From Vesta saturnalis (lineage: Eukaryota > Arthropoda > Insecta > Coleoptera > Lampyridae): 64,000 bases of DNA. This document shows, piece by piece, positions 22,816-34,186 of this stretch. The notes below the pieces were generated by a model. The model made no database searches, was not told the DNA's origin, and saw only the letters and a list, made by a program, of their open reading frames with translations. How positions within the stretch are numbered: the first letter of the stretch is position 1; every line of letters begins with the position of its first letter. Location of the stretch: positions 594,501-658,500 of the forward strand of contig JARFJB010000889.1 of assembly GCA_036346205.1 (NCBI GenBank). The letters are read 5' to 3'. A program made the translations under genes and the position numbers.

Positions 22816-23343
22816 TTAAACTTCTTTTTCTATTAACTCCATCATACGCTTATCAATGCAGTTTTGGGCGATAACGGCAATCTGTCCAGGGGAATGTGCT
22901 TTAGCAATATCTTTGCAACCTTCTATTGCACTAATGGCTATTTCCAATCCGACCGATGTTTCGTCTTTAGGTTTACCACCAAACAACGTTCGTGGAAAGT
23001 CTTGAATTACTTCAATAATTTTATCATAGTTTAAGGTACCATCTGAATTTTGCAATCCTCTAGCTTGCCAGTGACAATGCAAAAATTTATTAAATTCAGC
23101 ATCATTTTCCGGTAGAAACTGTGAACTTTCATCTGTAATGATACTTTCCACATGATTTTTATCGAGATTTAAAGTTCGTATACATTTGGCCTCTTCTTCG
23201 CAGAATTCAGAATTGTCTTTTAATGGAATGGCCTTAATTAACACCTGTAACATGGATTTATTGATAGTATTTGTTATGGTATATACTTAATTACTTACGT
23301 GATAACTGCATAAAATTACGCACACTACAATAACGTTCTTCAT
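22816..23343 (-). CDS. Odorant-binding-protein-like secreted protein, copy B (two exons, minus-C type)
   Basis: On the minus strand, exon 1 is 23343-23299 (MKNVIVVCVILCSYH), the 54-bp intron is 23298-23245 (GTAAGT donor, ACAG acceptor) and exon 2 is 23244-22816. The 157-residue precursor has the same signal peptide and cysteines (C30, C36, C72, C125, C144) as copy A. In the 142 exon-2 residues it differs from copy A at 11 positions, including R for Q after C36, N for D in the acidic loop before C72 and T for M near residue 101. Frame, splice sites, TATA box and poly(A) signal are all intact, so it is probably expressed. It lies inverted between the other two copies. Confidence 0.75.
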
Positions 23344-23413
23344 TGTGGTTTAGAGGAAGTGTTTGTATGTATTGTCAAATGCAGACTGTAGTTAAAGTAT
23401 CGTAAATAACGCG

Positions 23414-23420
23414 TTTTATA
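23414..23420 (-). promoter_or_regulatory. TATA box, OBP copy B
   Basis: TATAAAA on the minus strand, 77 bp before the start codon, placed as in copies A and C. Confidence 0.65.
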
Positions 23421-23526
23421 CAGTTTCTCCTTACAGTTCCTTGAATTTTATCATTAGACCCGGTGAATCCCTATTAACGGCTGCATTAAAATTTCCTATC
23501 TTTTACTGTATTCTCTACAACAATGC

Positions 23527-23538
23527 TGACCGTGACCT
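23527..23538 (-). promoter_or_regulatory. AGGTCA-CGGTCA nuclear-receptor-like site, OBP copy B
   Basis: The same 12-bp double half site as in copies A and C, about 195 bp before the start codon. Confidence 0.35.
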
Positions 23539-24665
23539 TATCGTAACTTATAACTGATACGTAAATGTAGATACTAGGTATTAAATGGTAAATAATATAA
23601 ACAAACTATATCATAATTAAATATTAAATATTTTATCATACATGATACATTTATTAAAAGAAGCTGAAATTAGCACTTACCCAAAATATGCGGGTAATAA
23701 TTATATAAATAATAATTTAATTTAATTAAATTTTAATCATATTTTGACCACAAACTGTATTAATAGTCAGAAATTGTGATTTATATTGGACAAGTATCAT
23801 CGTATACATTAAAAATTTGTTATTAATGTAGCAAATTATTAAAAAATTCCTGTAAGAAGTAACAATCTCTAAAAGTTGAATATTCTACTTAAGTATTCTT
23901 ATATTACTCTAAGAATATTAAAGTATAACTACACTATTACAAATAATAAAACATTAGAATTTTGTAAAAGGTAAATTTTCGGTTCTTGTGAGTTTTTTTA
24001 CAACGCACGTTTAAAGGGCAGTCGTATAATGAGGTATGAAAACCGATTTAAACCTTATATCCCTGAAATACTTTAACTCATTATTGAAAAGTTATAAAAA
24101 ATGAATCAACGATACAAAATTTTTAAAGATAGTATACGGAGTATGGTCGAAAAGTTATACAGTGACCGTGCACCTAGAAGCGCCATTTTTAATAAAAAGG
24201 TGCGCCGATTAAACGTAGTAAAAATAGCTATATGGTTTTTCATATGAAGTTACAATAAAATTAAAGAACATATAGATGCAATTGGAGTGGCTTTCTAAAT
24301 AATTTTGTCCCCGTATTAAAAATGTAGCATTCATTCGAACATGAGGTTTTAATGAACTTTTTTTAGCCTTAGTAAATTGAGCATTCATTTTATGAAGGAT
24401 TAAAACTGCCATTACGCAAAAATTAGGAGAACTAACCAAAGCATGAGAGAGTTTGCAGTTTTAGCAACGAGCTTCCAAGAAAGAGTTTAGTTGACGTTTC
24501 ATACAAAGGAGCAGGTTTACAGTTACCTATTCTTTGTAGATGTAAAGGGCTTCCCTTAATTGAGAGCAATCTAAAAAATTGCGATCATTCCACAGTCTGG
24601 TACATTGAATTCCCACGGCCGCCCGGTTTAATCATAACGCCCATTCGCTATTTCAATCATAACAT

Positions 24666-24666
<1 letters not shown>

Positions 24667-24725
<59 letters not shown>
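24667..24725. repeat. (TA)n microsatellite
   Basis: A pure TA run at the junction between block B and the mariner-like region that follows. Confidence 0.95.
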
Positions 24726-24729
<4 letters not shown>

Positions 24730-25404
24730 GGTGTCCGGATAAGGGTACAGCAAGGATAGGGCCTAGAGGTTTGGAAAAAAATCCTTATAAGTAAAATGGG
24801 CGCTAGGGGGCGTAACTATTATGAAGAAACATAAAACTCACGCTATCTTGGAAAGTTAGACGATGAGCTATAAATTTCAAAACATCATTTGACAGCTTGG
24901 GTAATACCGCACTATTTTGCTCTACATTTTTTCGTACATATAATAATAAGGGAGGGGGAAGCCAAAGAATTTGTCAACCGATTTGAATATTTTTGGTCTT
25001 ATTTGAAAGAGTATTTTATGCTCTTTTAAAGAAATTTTTTTCGTAAACTGTTTAGTTTAAAGTAAATATACTAGAGGGCGTTATCTGCAGCGTTTACACA
25101 TTTTTGTGATTTTCGAAAAAAAGTTAAATGGAAAGGTACTACTTTCTTCAAAAACTCTAAACCAACATAAACATAGCTACATTATGGTGAAAATCGCATC
25201 CCGATATCTCCAACCGATCTTGATTTATATGAGAAAATGTCAAATTGGAGTGTTTTAATCAGATTAAGTTACCTTATCGAGAAAAACAAATGCAGCAGCC
25301 ATTGTAACTGCTACATTGAAAAATACTGATTTCAAAACTGTTAAAGGTTAGTTCTTATAGTTTTTGTGTCTCAGATTCATTTTTTAATTCGATTATCATA
25401 AAAC

Positions 25405-26462
25405 ATGCCCTTTACTAACGCGGAAGCATATGATATGTTACGCATTTATTTTCAATGTTACGAAAATGCTGTAATTGCATCGCGTCAATATACAATGCAA
25501 TATTCACAAAGACAACATTTTTCTCGAGACGTGTTTTCAATATTGGCTAGGTGATTACGAGAGACAAGCAACGTTCATCCTATGCAAGCACCTCGAATAA
25601 TGCGAAAACACGTATTGAAGAAAACATTTTTAGTGTTTTGGCCTACGTGCAATACGATCCCACCTTAAGCACTAGAAAAATTTCGAACGACCTGGGGGTC
25701 CCAAAAACAATTGTCCACGAGATTTTTCAAGAAGATAAAACGCATCCCTACTACATTGTTTTACATCAGGCATTATAAGATACAGGTCATGATAGAAGAC
25801 TGAACCACTGTTACTGGCTGTTAAATATGATTCGGGAAAATCCAACTTTTCTGTCACTAATATTATGGACGGATGAAGCAACTATGAATAGCGCAGGAGA
25901 TGTAAATGTGCATAACATGCATTACTGGTCTCAGGAAAACCCACATTGGGTGCGGCAAGTAGAACATCAAAATCGCTGAAGTTTAAACGTATGGTGCGGA
26001 ATCGTGGAAGGAAAAATTATAGGTCTATATTTTTTTGACCAAACCCTTAATGGAGAAAGGTTTTTGGAATTTCTGAATACTTTCCTTCCACCACTGTTAG
26101 AAGATGTCTCCTTGGAAACAAGAAGAAATATGTGGTTTCAGCTTGATGGTTGTCAGGGACTTATACCCAAATCGTACGTCAGTATTTAGAAGAACAATAT
26201 CCGAATCGTGTTATTGGGAGAGGAAGTTTGTTTCACTGGCCGCCGTTCGCCGGATTTAACTTGTTTAGGTTTTTATCTATGGAGTAGACTGAAAGACCTG
26301 GTTTTTTAAAAGAAACCAACAACCAGAGAAGATATGATGGAACGAATTCGAAATCCTATTAGAAGCTTGTCCAGGGCTGAAATTAAAGCAGCGGTTTTCT
26401 CTACCGAAAATAGATTAAATAAATGCATTGATAATGACGGGAAACATTTTGAACACTTTTGA
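25405..26462 (+). pseudogene. Mariner-like transposase pseudogene (first of two)
   Basis: MPFTNAEAYDMLRIYFQCYENAV starts at 25405, with the N-terminal helix pattern of this insect transposase family (E-x3-M-x2-IY-x2-C-x2-NA). A helix-turn-helix segment STRKISNDLGVPKTIVHEIF (25671-25730) follows. Then come WTDEATMNSAGDVN (first catalytic D, near 25870), VWCGIVEGKIIGLYFFD (about 25990), WFQLDGCQG (second D) and SPDLTCLGFYLW, where G replaces the third catalytic D. Stops at 25552, 25776, 25978 and in the C-terminal half, plus frameshifts near 26160 and 26245, inactivate it. The stop at 26460-26462 closes the family's usual KHFEHF end. Confidence 0.75.
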
Positions 26463-26536
26463 GTTTTTCGTGACTAATTTAAGTAACTGTAAGGGTTTTG
26501 TGCTTTTTTCATTTGTGCTGTTGTTAAGTTGGCTCG

Positions 26537-28240
26537 TTTTTACTAGAACGTTCTAAACTTTATTTTTGCCGTAGCACAAAAAAATTAAATGGAAGCATAC
26601 CACTTTCATAAAACTACTAAATGCAGTATTTTAAAACGAATTTAATGACGTATAACACGTTTTGTCATTTTTACCCATTTTCGATTTAAAACATTTTTAT
26701 TTTTATATTTACGTCTTACTCATTAGTAAAGTATACTTCCTATGTCACAGCACATCAGAGTTGCCATGAAAACAATAGGTGGCTAGGTTGCCATGTAAAT
26801 TTAAAAGTTTGACAGGTAATAATAAAGGTTGTTGTTTATTAACATAAATCTAATATTTTACTTAAAAATTAAATTAAAGTTTGTACTTAGGTTAATTATA
26901 AAATTAACAAAAATGTTTACCAAGAGTCAGCAGGTTGATATACTTATTATGTATGGACAATGTGCAAAAATGCAGCGGAAACCGAACCAGTTTATCGGTA
27001 AGAATATCCTGAGCATCTTCATCATCCTACAAGACAGTACCTTATCTACCTTATAAGAAAAATGCGCCAAGAACCAGATAATTTGCAACAACATTTTATT
27101 ATTAACGAACAAACGGAAGAAAATGTAATAGCATATGTCATTCAAAACGCCACAGCATCCACAAGGGAAATTGCCTTTGAATTAGACATTGGCGCAGACT
27201 CAGCAAGAAAGATCTTGAAGATACATGGATACAAATCATTTAAGTACCAGCTTACCAACATTTGTACGAGGAGATTTTGTTAGAAGACTGGAACTGGTTC
27301 TTGGTACATAACGATGCCGATAATAGCCTAGCCAATTCTATTTTGTATTCTGACGAGTCGAGATTTACCAATAATGGAATGTTCAACCGGCAAAATACAA
27401 GATATTGGTCAACGATAAATGAACACCGAATGATGGAAGGTAATTTTCAAGAGATATTTGGAGTAAATGTATGGCCTGGAATAATTGGTACTTGTATTGT
27501 GGGACCGATTCTTTTCCAAGGGCATTTAATTGCAGAACGATATTTGGGTTTTTTACAACATGAAATTGAAAATGTTTTGGAGGAATTACCGTTGGAAATA
27601 AATAATCAACATCTTTATTATCAACAAGATGGTGCGCCGGCTCACAACGCTATTGTTGTGAGAAATTACTTAGAAGAACGATTTGGAGAACATGTTATCT
27701 CTACCCGTAGACCGATCCGGTGGCCCCCTCGTTCGCCTGACCTTACACCTCTTGACTTTTTTTTGTGGGACCATATTAAGGAGATTGTTTACCGAACACC
27801 GCCAACAACACTTAACATCTTAGAAAACCGTATACGAGCGGCATTTGATAGCATTACCCCCGACATGCTTAGGAATGTCGTAGAAAACAACGTTTTTCGT
27901 GTTAGGAAATGTCAAGAGATGGAAGGGCAGAACTTTGAAAATTTCATTGGTGGTTAAAAGGTCCAAACTTTATAATCTAATACCTATTGCTAATGTTATA
28001 CGTATTATTGTTAATGTTATTAATTTTTTTAATTATTTTTAATACTGTTTAAAATTATTACACTCTGTTTGTTTTAAAATAAATTTTGTTCAATCGTTGA
28101 CTGAAAAAATTGGGAAAATACGCAAAGCAATGCATTAAAATTGTGCTGCTTTAAAAACAACTCTCAGACGCGCCCATAATGTGTCTGTCCTTTTCTCTTT
28201 TTGCTACGGCAAAATAAAGTTTAGAACGTTCTAGTAAAAA
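26537..28240 (+). mobile_element. Mariner-like element with about 37-bp terminal inverted repeats
   Basis: Both ends carry CTAGAACGTTCTAAACTTTA, continuing to GCCGTAGCA, in opposite orientation (26543-26580 and 28200-28234). They are flanked by TA (26541-26542, 28235-28236). The outermost 12 bp of each end, TAGAACGTTCTA, is itself a perfect palindrome. The element is about 1.7 kb and contains the second transposase. It appears to have landed inside an older relative. Confidence 0.75.
26913..27957 (+). pseudogene. Mariner-like transposase, nearly intact C-terminal catalytic domain
   Basis: MFTKSQQVDILIMYGQCAK starts at 26913, followed by a frameshift near 26970 and a TAA near 27001. Residues from 27062 contain STREIAFELDIGADSARKIL, a helix-turn-helix. 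After another frame slip near 27250, an uninterrupted 231-residue stretch (27262-27957) carries all three acidic residues: SDESRFTNNGMFN, YQQDGAPAHN, and SPDLTPLDFFLW. The second and third D are separated by 41 residues, as in DD41D (rosa-like) relatives of mariner. The catalytic half is preserved and the DNA-binding half is broken by only two or three lesions, so this is the youngest-looking transposase in the window. It is non-functional as read. Confidence 0.8.
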
Positions 28241-28608
28241 GTTAACAAAGATAAAAGTGAGTTTGCATTTTTCTGGAAGTGAGTTAAGTATGTAGACTGA
28301 TTTTAAGATGGTCATGGCACTCTGGATGAGAAAATAAAATTCAATTTTAAAATTACATTTGGAAAAAATCGATTTAAATATTACACAATCGGCCGTAAAA
28401 TGACCTCCAGAATCCGAAAAACTAAAAATATACAGGGGGTGTCATTTATAATTAAAAAGTTAAGGTCATTTCCGGTAAAACCGGAAGTCGGAAATGCTTG
28501 TCAATTCCTAAAAATGACGTTTGGTTAGAGTAACAACCCTGCCAAGTTTCATTTAAATCGATAGATAAATAAAAAAATGGCAACCGGAAAGTGATCTCGT
28601 GGGCATCC

Positions 28609-28610
<2 letters not shown>

Positions 28611-28667
<57 letters not shown>

Positions 28668-28670
28668 ACA
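28611..28670. repeat. (TA)n and GTAT microsatellite
   Basis: A TA run to 28655, then a short TATG/GTAT tract, at the left edge of the next inverted-repeat element. Confidence 0.95.
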
Positions 28671-29499
28671 CCGGGTGTAAACAAAAAAGGGGTCACCCCT
28701 GTAACTTTTGAAGGGGTGGTTAGATTGTGTTCTAAATTTTAGTGGGTTATATTAAAAAAACAATATGGTCGGCTTCCGGTTTCACCGGAAATGACGCAAA
28801 TGCTGAAAATTTAAATGGAACACCACCCTGTATATGTTTACATATTTAGATTCTAGGGCTTCAAATACATGCATTTCACCTGTCAAACGTCAACTCAGGC
28901 GCCATTTTAATTTTATTTTTATAAATATTTTTTTAATTTTATATCATTATGACGTCATCTAAATTATATATAATTGACGTACAGTTACCCCCACAATATT
29001 ATTTTTCCTAATAATTAATTTTTGTGAAGTTTGTAAACAATCAAATTTACAAATTACAATTTTTTAACCAAAACTCACTGTTCCCAATAGAAAGATACAT
29101 GTGCCACTCTGTATATTAAATAGCTCTTTGAGGTACTAGTAAAACGATATGCATAGTAATTTCCTTAGTTCCTAAATAAAGCAGTAATTTTTAATCTTCC
29201 AATTTTTAATAACACAACAAGCTCCTGAAGCCGACTCTGTCAAAGTAAAATGGCGTTTGAGTTGACATTTGCTAGATGAACTGGTGGTAATTTGAAGCCG
29301 CAGAATCCAATCATGTAAAAATATACAGGTTGTTCCATTTAAATTTTTAGCTTTTGTGTCATTACCGGTGGAACCGGAAGTCGGTCATATTGTTTTATTA
29401 TATAAAAAAATTTCAAACGGCTTCAATATAACCCATCAAAACTTGAACAAAATCTAACAACCCGTTCAAAAGTTACAGAGGTATTTGATTTTCACCCGG
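28671..29499. mobile_element. Non-autonomous inverted-repeat element (about 170-bp TIRs)
   Basis: The left arm 28671-28842 (CCGGGTGTAAACAAAA...) and the right arm 29327-29499 are inverted copies. They share TCAAAAGTTAC-type, GGGTTATATT and ACCGGAAG blocks in mirrored order. The centre (28843-29326) has no transposase motif. TA runs flank both sides, consistent with a TA-targeting Tc1/mariner-type MITE. Confidence 0.75.

Positions 29500-29572
<73 letters not shown>
29500..29572. repeat. (TA)n microsatellite
   Basis: A nearly pure TA run between the inverted-repeat element and a truncated LINE fragment. Confidence 0.95.
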
Positions 29573-29574
<2 letters not shown>

Positions 29575-29578
<4 letters not shown>

Positions 29579-29880
29579 TTCTTGTTTCCAAGTTTAGTTT
29601 TATTCTTTAGAATCTCGATTTTCTGTTCAAGATTTTCTGATTTTACGATTGTCACCATCCTTTCCTCCCTTCCTACTCTGTATGTTTTTACTTTTTATTA
29701 TTATATTATTTTTCTTTTCCGCCTTCTCCATTTTGTTCTTCATTGTTTCTATTTCCTTTTTCATTTCTGTCTTTTTCTTCTCTCCAAATTTTCCATATCT
29801 GATGATTTTTCTTCTGCTTGATTTTCTAAATAAACTTCTTTTACTTTCACATCCAACGGATGGGAAGTACAATATCGCAA
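29575..29880 (-). pseudogene. LINE ORF1-like coiled-coil fragment
   Basis: The minus strand reads KKTEMKKEIETMKNKMEKAEKKNNIIIKSKNI, a charged heptad-like coiled coil running into NNIIIK. This is the transition to the RRM-like domain in L1/RTE-type ORF1 proteins (consensus NxVIxG). After a frame slip ENLEQKIEILKNKTKLG continues to the TA run. No other part of the protein is present here. The complementary phenylalanine-rich frames on the plus strand are shadows. Confidence 0.5.
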
Positions 29881-30044
29881 AAAAATTTCAAACATGTTTA
29901 TTTGCTCAATCGCTTTAAAATGTTCAAAATCGTACAAAAGTAAAATTTGAGAAAAAAAAATCTTGTCTGTGAGTCTTAACTTAACTTAACTTAACCTTCA
30001 CGCCATTCCCTTGCGGGGTAGGCGAAACAATACCTGGCTCTTAT

Positions 30045-30440
30045 TTATTTTTCATTCACAATCTTTCTCCATGCTTTCCTATCTCCGCACACCTCCCTAA
30101 CTTCCGCAAGGTTCATACATAGTCTCTGATATGCTCTTTTGTTTTTAAAACTCCTTATCTTTCTTTCCTTTATCATAGATTCTACTACATTGAGCCAAGT
30201 TTTACGCGGCCTACCAGGCCCGGCCTTTCCCCTAACCTCACCCACATATATTTGTTTCGTTAATCTTGCGTTGTTCATTCTCTCAATGTGACCAAACCAA
30301 CGTAATGTACAACTTTTATATCTATCCATCATCGTATTTTCCTCACCACACTCCTTCATTATGCATTCATTTTTTATCTTGTCCCTTCTCGTTTTACCAC
30401 ATGCGCTTCTCAGGAATCTCAATCTGTACTCCATAACTTT
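30045..30440 (-). pseudogene. RTE-like LINE ORF2, C-terminal fragment
   Basis: The 129-residue minus-strand frame begins MEYRLRFLRSACGKTRRDKI and contains LRWFGHIERMNNARLTKQIY, GPGRPRKTWLNVV and DRKAWRKIV before the stop. The order LRWFGHhxRM, RGRPRxxW, DRxxWR is the standard C-terminal region that follows the reverse transcriptase in RTE-like insect LINEs. It corresponds to the part that would follow GSEIWNTSNK of the fragment at 18665. The frame is open, but the reverse transcriptase and endonuclease are missing, so it is a 5'-truncated copy. Confidence 0.75.
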
Positions 30441-30930
30441 CGAAGGACTTCACATACCAAATTGAAATTTAGCTCACATATAGATATCAACTACCCAAAA
30501 CGACTGATTGTTTTTGGGGTCAGTAGGATATGGGGAAAGGGGTAAAATAGGGGGTAAGTAGCCCTTTTGCAAATTTTTATTTTTTTAGATTTTTTTTCCT
30601 TTTAATATGTGGTTAGTAATATAATTGAGAGTATTTTTTGTTCCCATATATTTTCTGTATAACAAACGGTTTACAAAAAATTAGCAAAAAACTGTCACTT
30701 TAAAAAACCGGTTTTTCCTAAATATCTCCGGAACTACTTAACATATTCAAAAATTAAAAATAACATTAGATAGGAAACAAAATTTGGTCATTTTCGAAAT
30801 ATTTCCAAATAACTCGATTTTGGAACGCGTCCACACGATTTTTTTTGAAATTGGTGTTAGATAGAAAATCAAATTTCTGATCGAAAAGCATTCTTGTAAT
30901 ATTTTTGCAAAGTTAATCGTTTTCGAGTTA
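30441..30930. other. AT-rich repeat-like DNA between LINE fragments
   Basis: The text has repeated phrases such as CGATTTT, GAGTTATTT and AAACCGRTTTTT in both orientations, a style common in insect transposon non-coding parts. No boundaries or coding potential are seen. Confidence 0.35.
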
Positions 30931-30931
30931 T

Positions 30932-31138
30932 TTACACAAAACCGATTTTTGTATGTGACAGTATTGATACAATTTGCAGCGGTTTTTTTGTAGGTGTTCT
31001 TATTATTCTCCTACTCCGTTTAAATGTTTCTGTTTCCGTATCTTCTTCCGCTTGATTTTCTTTGTCTGTCTTTATCCTTTTATTTAAAAATTCTGCTATT
31101 GTTCCTATGCTGTTAGCCCTGTTTCTCGTTTCTGACAT
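30932..31138 (-). pseudogene. Possible LINE ORF1 N-terminal fragment
   Basis: The minus-strand frame MSETRNRANSIGTIAEFLNKRIKTDKENQ is hydrophilic and followed by an acidic stretch. It lies upstream (on the same strand) of two LINE fragments and has the character of an ORF1 start. I do not recognise a specific domain, so the assignment rests on position and composition. Confidence 0.25.
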
Positions 31139-33464
31139 TCATCTTTGAACTTTATTTGACGCCAGAGATGATTCACAGGTCAACCCTTCGGATGAAAAAT
31201 GTCTACCTGTTAATAGTTGGCGTATGTTGGGTTGCCTATCCGCGGCACATTGCAGCGTTTATTTACGTACTTAATATGGGAATTTTGTTTCCTTATTTTA
31301 TCTTACAGCATTCAATTTTCGTTTTTATTTACTAACTAATTCTGACCTCTATTTTTATTTATTGGTTTTGTACTCCTACTTATGTGCTCTTTTATGAACT
31401 TTCACTGCTTGATACGCTCTAAACTAGACTTTATTGGAGCAGTTTCACTCACGACCACGTATAATGACACTATACGGTATTATGCTTTACATCAAGAAGC
31501 TATTCTGTTATATATGTAAACTTCTTAATAACTTCAACAGGCAAGAAGAGAATATCAAATTAAATAGGTTTTGATATCTTACAAGTAAATAAGGTAGAAT
31601 ACTATATCTTAATGCTAACTTTAGTATGTCTAAGTTTTTTGCTGTAATTTTCCTTGACTTTGAAGTAAATGTTTTACCAATTAGGTATGTTAAGTTATCA
31701 CGGCATTGCAAAGATTTACCATAACCGCCCTTTAGTGCTAAAGGAAAATGGTTTCTTCGTAACATTTGTAATGATACTGCTAGATCTTTGTTGTACGTCA
31801 AGTGTTTAACTGCGAATACTTTTACCACTTTAAAATTATAGTTTTTCACAACCTGTCACTTACATTCTAATTTGATTAAATTTGTTTGAACTTGTTTTCT
31901 GATTGTGATATTTTGTATTGTTAGCCTTGGTCCGTTAAAGGGTACTCTTATTTGCCATTTCCTAAGCAGTTTAGTAATATGTAATCTATTAAATACCTAA
32001 TTAAAATAAAATTAGATTCCGTAGTTGGCTTTTAACGTTTAATTGACTGTTATAGCAGGCTTACCTTTGCGATATCGTATTTCATAAATGTATTCGATAA
32101 CTTAATTATTTCTTTAAAACGGTAACATACAGACGATGATAACTGTAGTTCTTATCAAAACGTTTAAATATGTATATAACAAATCAAAATTACATAACTT
32201 CTCACCCAAATGAAAAGTATCTTAATCTCAAACGAAAGTGTCAAGATCAACTCACTGCGATAATGCTAGCAGGACTTCCACTTAATGTAGCCAGTTAATA
32301 CCAGAATTTTAAATTGAATGTGTCAAACTACCATAATGAGCACTAATACACATCCTCACTTATTTTATGACCAGAGATTTTATCAAGGAGTAACCGTAGT
32401 CGTAATATTACAAATAATATTCAAATTGACTGTTAGGCTTGAAATAGCGAATGGGCGTTATGATAAAAACCGGCCGTGGGAATTCAATGTACCAAACTGT
32501 AGAAAGATGGCAATTTTCTTGATTGTAAACCTGCTCTTTTGTACGAAACTAAGCTCTTTCTTGGAAACTCGTTACTAAAACTGCAAAGTCTCTCACGCTT
32601 TGGTTAGCTCTCCTAATTTTTGCGTAATCGCAGATTTAATCCTTTATAAAATTAATGCATAATTTACCATAAAGGCTAAAAAAAGTTCATTCGAACCTTA
32701 TGAATACTAAATTTGTAATACGGGGACAAAATTATTTAGAGTGCCACTCCAATTGCATTTATATGTTCTTTAATTTTAGTGAATCATATGAACTCAACTT
32801 TTTATTTAAAAAAAGTGGCTTCTGGGTGTACGGTCCATGTATAACTTCCCCCATACTCCGCATACTATCTTTAAAAATTTGGTTGTGTTGTCGATTAATT
32901 TTTTATAACTTTTCAATAGTGAGTTAGAGTATTTCAGGGATATAAGAAGGTTTAAGTCGGTTTTCATTAGTCATTATACGACTGTCCTTTAAACAGGCGT
33001 TGTTAAAAACCCACAAGAAACGAAAATTTAACTTTTACAAAATTCTGAGAATGTTTTATTATTTGTAATAGTTTAGTTATATTTTCATCTTCTACAAAAA
33101 TTACTGAAGTAGAATATTCAACTTTTAGAGATTGTTACTTCTTACAGGAATTTTTTAATAATTGATACGTTAATAACAACAAATTTGTAACGTATAACAT
33201 GATACTTGTCCAATATCAATCACAATTTCTGACTATCAATACAGTATGTGGTCAAAATATGGTTAAAATTTAATTAAATTAAATTATTATTAAATAATTA
33301 TTTCCCGCATATTTTAGTTACGTAAGTGCTAATTTCAGCTTCTTTTAATAAAATGTATCATGTATGATAAAATATTTAATATTTAATTATGATATAGTTT
33401 GTTTATATTATTTACCATTTAATACCTAGTATCTACATTTACGTATCAGTTATAGTTTACGATA

Positions 33465-33476
33465 AGGTCACGGTCA
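33465..33476 (+). promoter_or_regulatory. AGGTCA-CGGTCA nuclear-receptor-like site, OBP copy C
   Basis: The same 12-bp double half site as in copies A and B, 194 bp before the start codon. Confidence 0.35.
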
Positions 33477-33582
33477 GTATTGTTAAGAAGAATACAGTAA
33501 AAGAAAGTAAATTTTAATGCTGCCGCTAATAGGGATTCACCGGGTCTAATGATAAAATTCAAGGAACTGTAAGGAGAAAGCG

Positions 33583-33589
33583 TATAAAA
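33583..33589 (+). promoter_or_regulatory. TATA box, OBP copy C
   Basis: TATAAAA lies 76 bp before the ATG; the spacing matches copies A and B. Confidence 0.65.
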
Positions 33590-33658
33590 GCGTTGTTTAC
33601 GAGACTTTAACTACAGTCTGCATTTGATAATACATTCCAACACTTCCTCTAAACCACA

Positions 33659-34186
33659 ATGAAGAACGTTATTGCAGTGTGCGTAATTTTATGCAATTAT
33701 CACGTAAGTAATTAAATATATACCGTAACAAATACTATCAACAAGTCTATGTTACAGGTGTTAATTAAGGCAATTCCATTAAAAGACAATTCTGAATTCT
33801 GCGAAGAAGAGGCCAAGTGTATACAAACCTTAAATCTCAATAAAAATCACGTGGAAAGTATCATTACAGATGAAAGTTCACAGTTTCTACCAGAAGATGA
33901 CGCTGAATTTAATAAATTTCTTCATTGTCACTGGCAAGCTAGAGGATTGCAAAATTCAGATGGTACCTTAAACTATGATAAAATTATTGAAGTAATTCAA
34001 GACTTTCCACGAATGTTGTTTGGTGGTAAACCTAAAGACGAAACACCTGTGGGATTGGAAATAGCCATAAATGCAATAGAAGGTTGCAAAGATGTTCCTA
34101 AAGGACATTACCCTCAACAAACTGCTGTTATCGCCCAAAACTGCATTGATAAGCGTATGATGGAGTTAATAGAAAAAGAAGTTTAG
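33659..34186 (+). CDS. Odorant-binding-protein-like secreted protein, copy C (two exons, minus-C type)
   Basis: Exon 1 is 33659-33703 (MKNVIAVCVILCNYH), the 54-bp intron is 33704-33757 and exon 2 is 33758-34186, again 157 residues. Cysteines 30, 36, 72, 125 and 144 and the motifs FLHCHW and QNSDG are kept. In exon 2 it differs from copy A at 11 residues and from copy B at 12. Six of its differences from A lie between C125 and C144 or just before (IN for IS, DV for DI, GHYPQ for ARSPG), so this segment varies much faster than the rest. Open frame, splice sites and promoter are intact. Secreted ligand carrier is the family-level role; the ligand is unknown. Confidence 0.75.

Larger units (their letters stand above)
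18705..24660 (-). repeat. Segmental duplication block B, inverted (contains OBP gene copy B)
   Basis: The reverse complement of 21845-24660 follows blocks A and C through the OBP gene and its flanks. Beyond it, 18705-18885 aligns inverted with block C at 35205-35258 plus 35856-35975. The inverted copy is therefore collinear with block C but carries an extra about 2.95 kb (18890-21843) and lacks about 597 bp (35259-35855). The other boundary is a (TA)n tract at 24667. Confidence 0.75.
24728..28608 (+). mobile_element. Composite mariner-like region, possibly an element with a second one nested in it
   Basis: Two transposases of the same insect family lie head to tail here. The second is enclosed by its own inverted repeats (26537-28240), so the first element may be split around it. 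The outer ends abut (TA)n tracts. On the left GTCCGGATAAGGG and on the right the complement of CCGGATGCCCACG share only a short CCGGAT, so the outer boundary is tentative. The stretch 28430-28500 (TACAGGG...CATTTCCGGTAAAACCGGAAG) resembles the end of the neighbouring 28671-29499 element. Confidence 0.45.

Noticed and set aside
27262..27957. Functional transposase gene
   Set aside because: The catalytic half is intact, but the N-terminal half contains a stop near 27001 and frame slips near 26970 and 27250, so the full protein cannot be made as read.
29582..29918. Phenylalanine-rich plus-strand frames of 79 and 89 codons resembling membrane proteins
   Set aside because: They are the complement of the Lys/Glu-rich LINE ORF1 coiled coil on the minus strand.
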